Source: Sipunculus nudus (Eukaryota > Annelida > Sipuncula > Golfingiida > Sipunculidae). Taken from it: a stretch of DNA of 64,000 bases. Location of the stretch: contig CM049314.1 in NCBI GenBank assembly GCA_026874595.1, positions 72,926,300-72,990,299 on the forward strand. Direction: 5' to 3'. Of this stretch, positions 39,920 through 50,547 are shown in pieces (within the stretch, counting starts at the first letter, position 1; the number at the start of each line of letters is the position of its first letter). Below the pieces are notes generated by a model. The model did no database searches. It saw only the letters and a program-made list of their open reading frames with translations, and was not told the origin of the DNA. The position numbers and the translations under genes are program-made.

Positions 39920-39966
<47 letters not shown>

Positions 39967-40340
39967 CATAAAGACAATGCGAACATAATGACATTATACG
40001 TATGCACAATGGTATAAGTATCTTATTTATAGGACCTGAAAATTAAACTGCGAAAAATTGGCTTTTGTCTCTGTTATTGTGTATTTTGGTCCAAAAGTAA
40101 CAAGCCGTACTGCAAAAAGCAGAATTGTCAGAAGATATAAGCGATTTCTTGTGTATTACTCTTCTTGTACATTTACGGTTCATTCACGCATTTAAGATTT
40201 TTACACATTTAAGCTTATCATATCAAAACTATGATTACAACTTTACCTAGAGTGAGATACCCGTGGTTATAGCGTGTTCACTTTCTCTGTCTCTCTGTCT
40301 CTGTCGCTCTTTGTCTCACTCTTTCTCCCCCTTTGTCTCT

Positions 40341-40390
<50 letters not shown>

Positions 40391-40392
40391 TG

Positions 40393-40437
<45 letters not shown>

Positions 40438-40540
40438 ACCAACATCAATAACCCTTTGCTGTTGATGGCCCGCTTGCCTAGACCCCCCCCCGGCACCTAT
40501 CAACACACACACGCGTATTTTCTCAAAAGAACGGTTTGAA

Positions 40541-40591
<51 letters not shown>

Positions 40592-40930
40592 CGCTGATGA
40601 ACGGACAAACCACATGAGCGTTCCCGTTTGGCGCTTATCAGGTGATCTCGCATGACGTCTTGTTGTTTTATCCAATACAATACGGTTTCGCGGTTTTTGA
40701 TATGTCAATCAAACCAGTGCAAACATATATAGCTGGTTCAAGTTTCATAACTCTTGGGGGAAGGGTTTCTGCCAAGGTTTTCGCAATCCCGCATCGTCCA
40801 TTCAGGTCTTACCCAGTGTGAAACTGGGCCGAAGAGAGTGATGTTTCCTCTGTAGTTATTATGCGAATAAGCTTTCTGACAACTGCCGAAGTAGTTACCA
40901 AAGGGATTTTCTGGTCACTTCAACAGACAG
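39066..40930. other. Microsatellite-rich stretch before the proprotein gene
   Basis: Contains (TC)n at 39808-39858 and (TA)n at about 39923-39965. At 40263-40590 four dinucleotide arrays occur within 330 bp: CT-rich, (TA)n at about 40343-40390, (TG)n at about 40397-40434 and (GA)n at about 40549-40588. No gene supported, apart from a possible 5' UTR exon ending at 40930. Confidence 0.6.
40780..40930 (+). other. Possible 5' UTR exon of the proprotein gene
   Basis: The sequence ending AACAGACAG is followed by GTATGA at 40931, a good splice donor. The next acceptor (TTATTTTCAG, ending 41895) leads straight into the short leader before the ATG at 41937. No coding potential. The 5' limit is a guess. 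Confidence 0.3.
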
Positions 40931-41351
40931 GTATGATTTTTGTTTTAAAATATGATTGGAGCTAAAACGGGCGCATGTTTATAATTTAATTAGAAACGAG
41001 GGGTTTTAATTCATTCATTGCATTTTTGGAGTAATCATTGTACTTCCTAGAAAAAAGGGTTACAACCAAAATCAATTTTTTCTTGCGTAATGAACAGTTA
41101 GCATGGATTGCAGGCCGCAGCACCCGCGAAAAGCAAGGTGTGACCAAAACAATACAATTAAACTTAAATATTATGATATTGTGTAATTATTTTATACCAT
41201 TTGCTAACTTGTCTTTCGAGGATATTTTATAATTTTTAACGCTCCCGAAATTTCTCACTTTCTGTGTAACTGTGGGTTAATTAAGCAGAGCTAATTATAA
41301 TTACAAGGGATGAATGAATAGGTCATCAGAGATTTTGAATTAATAATAAAA

Positions 41352-41612
41352 TAGAAAAGCACGCGGAGAGCGCAGACCTCCGCCAAGGCAGCTCATTACC
41401 CCTGTCTGGCATTGTCAGCAGTTTTCCTTTTTAAAAAATCCTGGATCCAGAAGGTGATCCGGGTCATCCCCATGATTTAATCAAATATTCCAAGTAACAG
41501 TGCCGAGCTATCTCGAAAATTTCTTCAAAATCCGTTGATAAATTTTTTAGTAATGGGGCTAAAAGACAAACAAACCGACGCTTGCAAAAAAATGACCCCC
41601 TCTTGGCGTAGG
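41352..41612 (-). mobile_element. CCGCCAAGG element, minus-strand copy
   Basis: Reverse-strand relative of 5585-5875. Read on the minus strand it has CCGCCAAGAGGG, a TTTGTTTGTCTTTTAGC phrase, GATGACCCGGATCACC and GGCGGAGGTCTGCGCTCTCC followed by TGCTTTTCTA. It lies just upstream of the first coding exon of the proprotein gene. Confidence 0.75.
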
Positions 41613-41936
41613 TAAAAATCTTGCTAATTTTCAGGACATTTCAGCTCAACTGGCTGGATCATTGGTGTTATCCAAGCTGAAACTAGTGTCCTTCTAAATT
41701 TATTGCATGGCCGTAAAACATTTCAGCTTCACAGTTATTTGATTAAGCCTTGAGTCTTCATAACATTTAGTTCCTATATACTACTGTAAATGTTTAGGAA
41801 CAGTATAACGTCTCAACAGACACACATCCACACAACTTTCGCTCCCCATCTCAGGTTCAGTCCCGCCAGTAAACAATTATTTCTGTTATTTTCAGGTCAT
41901 TAAACACAGAGGCCGGTTTTGGACAAACGACGGAAA

Positions 41937-42002
41937 ATGGCGCTCCTTCTTATGGTGGTGGTTCTAATCTTGGTGGCGAAAACAAATGGAACTCCTTGTC
42001 AG
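41937..42002 (+). CDS. Proprotein gene, exon 1 (signal peptide)
   Basis: ATG to CAG before GTAAAT. Encodes 22 residues, nearly all signal peptide, ending TPCQ. Exit phase 0. Confidence 0.75.
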
Positions 42003-44378
42003 GTAAATGAAACAAATAACTGGAAATATACATTCTGAAGTATGCAGGCCTCCGCCATGTGGGGTGTCCCCATTGAGTTGTGCTCCCCGAAACCCGTGTT
42101 TGCAATCACTTATTCGGCTAATATTCCATGGTTCATTCGTGTATAAGTGACTGTACATTTGTGAACATACCTTGACGACGTCCCGGATTAAGGATCATAC
42201 TTTTCATTAGCTTCTTTTTATGGGACCGCCCCGCCCCATGCACACACACGCTTTTACACATTGGCCGGTGGAATTTGGAGTGGTAAACTATTCCGCTTTC
42301 TCCGCTGACTTCTCGGCTTCAATCCCCTGCGTGGATATGAGAAGGGGTTGTAGTGGCCCGTACAAGGTCGGTGTTTTTCTCAGTCGTTCTCTGGTTTCTC
42401 TCAACTCTAGACACTACCAAACGCCACCATCTGAGCCATGGAGAGTGCCTTGTGTAGTTATAATAACTATTTCTACAGTCCATGTCATTTTAAAAAAAAG
42501 TTTGAAACATTTGGGTAAGAAAGGTTGGGTTCTCAGTCTCTTTCTGTTGAGAAATCAGTTCTGTATAGTTCGTTTAAAATGTCATATGATGAGGGAAAAT
42601 TAAGCATGAAAATAACAGAATTGTTTTGCTAAACAGGTAAAATCACTACATGACAAAGGAAACCGTATCAAAATTGTATAAATTTATCTTCTTGAAAGAT
42701 TTGTCCACTGGAGCTCAAAATTGGTATGTTTCTATTGAAAATAATAATCATAAATATGCGGAGGGTTACAATGCCTGAGAACTATACCTTTTATTTTATT
42801 TTTTTATTTATTTATTTTATTTTTTTTTTACCATAAACATTGTTCCACAATCGAAAACATGCATATATTATTTTTAACAGAACGGCGATGTGGTTGTGGG
42901 GCAGACATCTTGCGTTTTGTCAGATGAACTCAACCAGGATGCCCCTGTCCAGAAAAACATCACGTTCAACGAACCTATGAGCGCGGCACATGTCTTCCAA
43001 GGCCTAGAGAAAGATATGGGTGAGTTCTTAGACGCTACTTAAAATTATCATAATTTATCTATAACATGACTATATTTATATTGACACGCAGATGTATTGT
43101 AGCATGTTGTAATGTGCTTTGCATTATATGCTAAACATCTAGTCACACACACATGTGGATATGTATGTTTAAAATCATACGTTAATACGTATGATTACGC
43201 TCCTAATTATGGACAACCCTGATGACGTCAGACCATCATGACCTAAAGACCAAGGTGAATGACGTCCGTAATGACCTTATGTAGCAGAAACGACGCCCTG
43301 GTGGGGTCATGGGTCCTTAATGCATAATGGTGAATTATCTTATCTACATTAAATCATCTGTCCAGCTCTCGGGGTAATCTCAGTTGACAAATCACCTCAT
43401 TCTCATGTTGGTGGGGTTTTTTTTTCTTAAATAAATACATATCGTTTTGTTTAATTTCTCCAAACGAGACCAAAACTTTAGTGATTTAGTTGTTTTATGC
43501 GGAAAATCCATAGGACTAAGAACTTGCGTTAACCAATTTTTACATTAACATTTTAAATTTTTAATTTTGAAGGAGACCAAGAGCTGAAGATAGAGGGCGC
43601 CAGTCATCGAAAGCTCAGGGCTCTCTTGGAAACCTTAGTCAAACCTGATCGCAAAAAGAAGGGAGACACGACAGCTCGATTTAAACGGCAAGTATTTTGG
43701 ATTGCCTTTTATTTATTCATTTGAAGATTCTTTTGGCGTCGCGTGTTTTTAAAACTATAGGGTTAATGCATGTAAATTCAATCAACAATACCCGTTACAA
43801 ATACAACATGTATTGGTGCAAATGTTCTATTATATGAAAAATAACGAGCAAGATCAAGGTCACCAATGTCCATATATGACGGAGACTTCGGTGGAAATAA
43901 TCTGTGTACCACATTTGAAGAAAAAAAATAATTATTATAATATGAAAGGAATCTGTCCATTAGTTTTTGGCTTATGGTGCTCATATATATATCACTGTCA
44001 AGTGGCAATGATGGGGGGGGGGGTATGAACAGGCGCGAATACAAGAAAAGGATAATAGTGGTAATATCAGTCTCCCGTACTAGACAAAACTATTCAAGAC
44101 CTTAGGTCGGCTTTAGTTTTGGATCAATCCACGCAAGCGTTCATGAGATATTTAAGATTATGTGTAATTTCTAATCAGGATATATCCAAATGCAAGGTCA
44201 CTCTCCTACTAAAGGTCATGACCTCATTTTAATTAGGCTCCGTCCTTTCACCCATATCCAACACGTCATATGAAACATTCGTTATCTCGCAGACAATATT
44301 TTTCTGCGGCGGCTGCGGGACCGTGCTAAATCATAGTATCCCCGACTTTGTATTTGATTTATTTAGAATTTTTTATTG

Positions 44379-44437
<59 letters not shown>

Positions 44438-45046
44438 TATTCTGTTACTCTGTATAATTCTCCGTTACTTCATGCATCTTTATCATGTTCAAATACTAGT
44501 GAAAGCAGAGCCTCTATCTGGAACTTTATATTAGATAAACTTCCCTTCACAGTTAGCGCTGCACTAAGTATTCTGGGTGAGTTCGACTTTGTTGCTACCT
44601 TGCTTGGTAAAGATTTGACAGATTGTCCAGACTGAACATATGAACTTCTATTCTGTATATTTATCGGGCAGCTTTGTTCTTTAAAGAAGTAAGACCAGTA
44701 ATAGAAGCCTTGTAATTTTCAAGTGAGATGTTGCCTGATCTTTCTCATTCTATAAAGAAAAAAACAATAATTTATGCCTCTCCTTGCTATGACAACATAT
44801 AAATTGTAACATTATTACATCCTTTTGTAATCTTGTATTTTTCACGTTGCAGAACCTTCACTGATTTAATCATTATTTATTATTAGTTTTCTTGTCATGT
44901 TTACATATGTATTACATTTGATTGTACTCTTCGATCTTTCGGAGGAAATAAAGATTATCAATCAATCAATCTTTGCACCGTCAAAACCTAGTGAATCCCC
45001 GGAGCAAATCGAAATTTCAAAGTGTGCTGTCTTAGTGATTTCATAT

Positions 45047-45097
<51 letters not shown>

Positions 45098-47657
45098 AAC
45101 AGGCTCTGCAGCTCCGTCGTAAATTCAGAGACATTGGCAAGGATCTACAAGAACACAAGGGGTTACATCCATGTGATCGTCAAAAATCTGAGGGTCGTCT
45201 GTCTAGAGTTCATGACGTCACCCACCAGGACCGGAATCAGAAGGTAGGGGAGAAAACCAGTCGATCATTATAATTTTTATTATCATTATTAATTACATTA
45301 TTATTCCTTATTATTATTCATTCTTATTATTATTTTTTCATTATTTAAGACACATTAACTGGACCTAAATCTGTTTTACTCATAAAATATATACAGTAGA
45401 TTATATTACTTAAATAACATAAATCTTCCTTTTCATGAAACTGCATGTGCATCTTTCGGGATATCTTATTCCTACAAAATTGTAGATTAATTCAATTAAA
45501 TCATAGAATCATATGTTGTCCTATGTAAATATTTCATTCCCGTGTCACCCTCACACGTATTACAACAGCAACCTAACATAATACTATTCTAATATTATAC
45601 CAAAAGATAACAGCGTATACAGGGGCGGACTGGGCCGCCGGGACTCCGGGAAGTTTCTCGGTGGGCCGATGACTTGAGCACATAAATGCGGGGCAGCAAT
45701 TTAGTCACGCTATAATCTGAGTGTCCTTTACACCTTCGTCTGGGCCTCTGTAGGAAAAGGCCAGTTTATGAAACAGACAGACCAAGCTGGGTCTCGTTAA
45801 AACAATATTTCTAAATGGTTTGGTGGTAATGTGAGTGTAAAGTCATCATTAGCCTAAGGCAAAATTTAGCAAGAAAGGGCCCATAGCATATCTAACTAAG
45901 GGGTTCATATTTAAAAAAAAAAGCCGATGCAGTTTTCTGGCAAAAGTGGACTTTTTGGACGAGCTTCGGCCGGACATTGTTTATTCGGACGAGCCTGGTC
46001 AGTATTTTAACAGCTCGTTGGGGTATCGGAGTTAAATAGCGACGAGGACTCGCTAGAAAATTTTGCTCGACAGCAGCTCGCTTGGGCGTCTAGCGTGCAT
46101 CGCTGGTGTGTTTTTTGGGTCGTCCTAAGTCTGCTCGTTTTTTAGGCTAAAAAAGTCCTTCGTGTCCAGAAGGGCCCGAAAGATCCCAAGGATGCCTGCT
46201 AGGCGCTCTGACGTGCGTCCAAAGATTATTTTGCGATGCTTGGCCGACATTTAGGCGGACCACTGAACAGTTTCGGTGGAGATAAAAAGCGTCGGAGGAG
46301 ATCGGAGCAGGTTCAGACGTCCTGTCGGGCCCCTTCACATTTCAGGTGCAAAAAAAAATCTGTGAACTCGGCCGGGCCTCCAAACTTATGTGACCACAAT
46401 CTATAAAAATTGACGTATCTCCGCCGGATTTTTCTCCCCCGCCGTCGCCGAAGGCGCCGTTGGCGGGGGACATAGAAATGGTGAGCGTCCGTCACACATT
46501 TGTTAACTAGGTGACTCAAAAGATGTTTAAGATACAGTCACCAAACGTGCAGCGTTGCACCTCATCAACAGCTAGGTCAAGTTCGAACATGGATGACCCT
46601 GACACATTTTTCAAGGTCCCAGCAGCAATAATGCTCAAATGATGATCACGCAAGAACTCAAAAGGATTTGAGGCACAGTCACCAAACTTTCAGTATTAAC
46701 GTACCACATGAAGGGCCAGGTCAGGTTAAAAAATAGATGACCTTCATGCAGTTTTCAAGGTTGCAGAGGTAATCTGGCTGTGTGATATTGACCCATATCA
46801 TATGTCATGCATGTATTCACATTTTTTTTTAAATATTCCCATATCAGGCGGAGGACATACTTTGCCTTTGTTTCAAATAGGTAAGGAGCTCGTTGCTCGG
46901 GCGATTTTAAAATCCACCGGAGCTCGGCCGGTAATGTGACTTAGACTTTACTTGCATTATTAAGTAATCATTTTTTACTTGTCAAAGATTTAAACGATAC
47001 TTTTTGAAGTTTCAAGATGAACAAATTCATTGATAATGCTTGATTTTTCTATTCTACTCCAAAAAAATGTTCAATGTTCACTGATGTCAATGAATTTAAT
47101 AATTTTGATCATCGTGCCTTTAGTTTATTTACAATTATCTGCTATCTCTGTCAACAACATAGGTTACATGTGAGAGGAGTTTCTCCACTCAGAAGTTAAT
47201 CAAAAACAGATTGAGGAGCATACTTTGTTAAAAAAAAAACCTAAATGCATTCACGTTGATAGCAGTTGAGAAGGTTATTCTGCAAATTCTAGAAGGAGAC
47301 TCTGTAATTACTGCATTCCCAAAGAAGAGTTCTTTGCTAAGACCAGAATTAGGTGACTAATGGATGTTACATGCAAGAAAAAAAGAAATATGAGTTATGT
47401 AATTTAAGTCTTGCAATACAAAAAAAAATATATATAGTTTATGTGTTTAGTCTCATTTTAACTGCCATGGGCCGCTTTCATTCAAATTTCCAGGGCCTTT
47501 TTTTTTTTCTTCCCAGTCCGCCCTTGAGCGTATATGTTTTATCATATTAATAACAGACCATGGGGAACCAGTAAGAGCATTTTCTTGGGAAATTTTGAAA
47601 AACAAGTGGAAAAGAACAAATCTTGGGAACTGTTCCTGCATGATATAACGCATATTT

Positions 47658-47696
<39 letters not shown>

Positions 47697-50117
47697 CTGT
47701 GTGTGATGGTGTGTGTGCTGGAACTTTAATTACCCTTTCTGGGGAATGATTTGTTTGTGTGCGCTTGTGTGTTTGTTCACAATAAACACGCAGACATGAA
47801 CGGAATCTCATGAAATAATCAGGGCATATCAGTAATGGTCCAAAGAGGAATCGATCAGATTTTAATTGCCCGGATTCAGGAAGTCATCAAGGAATTTTCA
47901 CAAATGTACATTCATTTATACACGAGTAAACCTGGGAATATGGGCTGGATAAGTGAAGACAAACAGAGTTTTTTGGAGCATTCCACAGTAGACGGGGGCT
48001 TGCTTGGGAATGCAGATATCTAGTTATTTACCTACATATTTATTTTTGTATTTAGACTTGAGGATTTGGAAGGAGAGATGTCGATGGAATTAATCTGTCT
48101 GACTCGTGGTCAGACGTACGGCCCTCGCTGGAGGTGCCGGAGTCACCGGATCAAGCGTGACGTCATCAACACAGAGCAAGATGGGGATTCTAAGAAGGCG
48201 TCCACTGTGCCAGAGCAGGAAGAAATTCGCCAATTCAACAAAAAGCTCAGAAAATTTTGTCGTCGGAAAAATGAATCCAGTGCGTAAAACTTATTGATTT
48301 CGACATAAGTCATGTAAATACAGTGTAACCTGTGTTATGAGGCCACCAGTGGGACTAGCAAAGGTGGTCTTAGCTAAAGGGGTTTTTTTTCAGACAAGTA
48401 CATAATAACCCATGTGAAGGCTTTTCGGTTCACTCAAAGGTGGTCTTAAGAGACAGGTGGTCTATTATCCAGTTGGTCGTTCAGAAAGGTTTCATCGTTT
48501 CATCAGCTCTACACCCAAACCTATTCCCCGCTTTACAAATTGTTTTAATTTTCACTAAAAATTTAACCAATTTTGAGTTTCAGTCGCCCTAACATTTCTT
48601 TAAAGAAAAGAAAATATGATAACATTTCGATGAAACTTCGTCCTTTATGATGGGCTTTTTCCTGTTTAGCAAAACAGTTCTGGTATTATCATGCTGTCCC
48701 TCGATCAAATGAATTATTTTATCGGGAATTTATGTTAAAAATGTATGTACCTGTAACACTTAGTTCAGAAAAAAATGCCTGAGATCCTAAATTTTGTAAG
48801 GCCGACGATGTTACAACACGTATAAAATCATTGTAGATGTTTAATTGTTATCGTAATAAGATAAATCCGCCATCCATCTATATATTTATGAAATATTTAA
48901 TTATTTTAAAATAACAATAAGTCAGAAATGCACGGACAGAATTGTAAACGCAGACTACTAATATGAAGATGACACGAATAAGAAAACAATAGTTTTACTT
49001 TCCTTTCATTTATAAAGGGAAAGTTATCTGAAATGCTCAGATAAAAACTGCGTAATTTCCATGCAAAACATCCATAAGGAAGAGATCGCTATTATTATTT
49101 ATTTTTACCACTGTCATGTCATGTCATGTAAAGCCATGCGATATGTGACATATGTATTTGTATCAGAACCAAGGAATTCTCTATAAAGGTTTCTTTATTC
49201 ACATGACTGCATGTACGAAAAACACCATCAATTAATAAAGACCAGACGTTATGTAATTAAATTATTGACTACATTTTTGTTATAATCAAATCGATATGTA
49301 TATGATGTCGAAGATGAAAAATTGAGATAATACATGCAATTTCAGTTCTGAGACATCATTTAAAAAGATTTGTAAAAAAAATGTCACATTACCGATGATT
49401 CAAAATGATTGTCTGAACTCTGACGATTTTTTGTTGGTATTTAATATTAAGTTGTCAGATTTTATTCAAATAAACCTTTATCAATTTGCCTAAAAGACAT
49501 ACTGAAAGTCTACATGTAGTCTCCAACACAAAACGCCGTTTAGTGCTGGTCATATAGACCTATATTTTATCATTATATAAAACATGTTATACAAAACTGT
49601 CATCGGACCACGGCACCTTTAGTTTATTCCTTTTATTGTAACCAATTCAACCATTATCCAGGAAACCGCCTGTGCAAGAAGTTCTGAATAGTTACTACAC
49701 GCTACTTTTTTTTAGTAAAGCTAATTTTTTTTTTAAATGGCCGACATAATTCAAATTATACTGTATTTTCTACAGGCGCTTCGTATGACAGGCGTGTGCG
49801 GACGTTTGCCAAAACTACTTTGACCTACATGATGTGTTTGTGTAAAGGCAAAAAAAATTGTGGACACTTTGCTTACAACGCCGCACAGTCTTTCAGGAAG
49901 ACAATAGGTAAGACAAATAAAAACAACCAAGGTTAGCACTTTTGTTGCATAAGCAGTGATAGTGAAATCTGGCTTTATGATCACCCCGTATGACGACCAT
50001 CCCCGCTAAGCTTACACCTTTTCTGGTCCCTGACTAATAAAAATCATCATAAAAAATCATCTATCACTTTGGATAGTCCTTCACGTGGTCGCGTTACCGA
50101 GATTTCGTGTTAATGAG

Positions 50118-50187
<70 letters not shown>

Positions 50188-50511
50188 TGGTCTAATTAAA
50201 ACAGTCTAATTCTGAAAACATTTCAGTCCCATAATTTATGCACGATCACTGATGATGCTAAAAAGTATGCATTTCAAAGCTTCTGATTGGTTGTTGGATG
50301 TCGTAAAAATTAAGTTAAGAGTATAATAACCAGATTTCTTTGGGCACCCTTGGTATAAGGGCATTAACAGCATATACATGCAGAGAATGGAAAAATGGTT
50401 GGGTTGGTCCCGTATTTTATAATTTGTTGACTTTAAATGTTTGGACTTAGCAGGGGTATTTGTGCTCTGTTGACTGCCTTCTACAGTTTAATTTATCGTT
50501 AATTATCGTTT

Positions 50512-50547
<36 letters not shown>

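Noticed and set aside
40593-40640. Hammerhead core CTGATGA
   Set aside because: No GAAA and no cleavage triplet follow at a usable distance.
42220-42603. 127-codon frame as a gene
   Set aside because: It overlaps a SINE-like segment and a copy of repeat family E, with no domain or splice support.
47835-48023. Frame reading QEVIKEFSQMYIHLYTSK as an extra proprotein exon
   Set aside because: The same sequence occurs inverted in intron 1, so it is dispersed repeat D.
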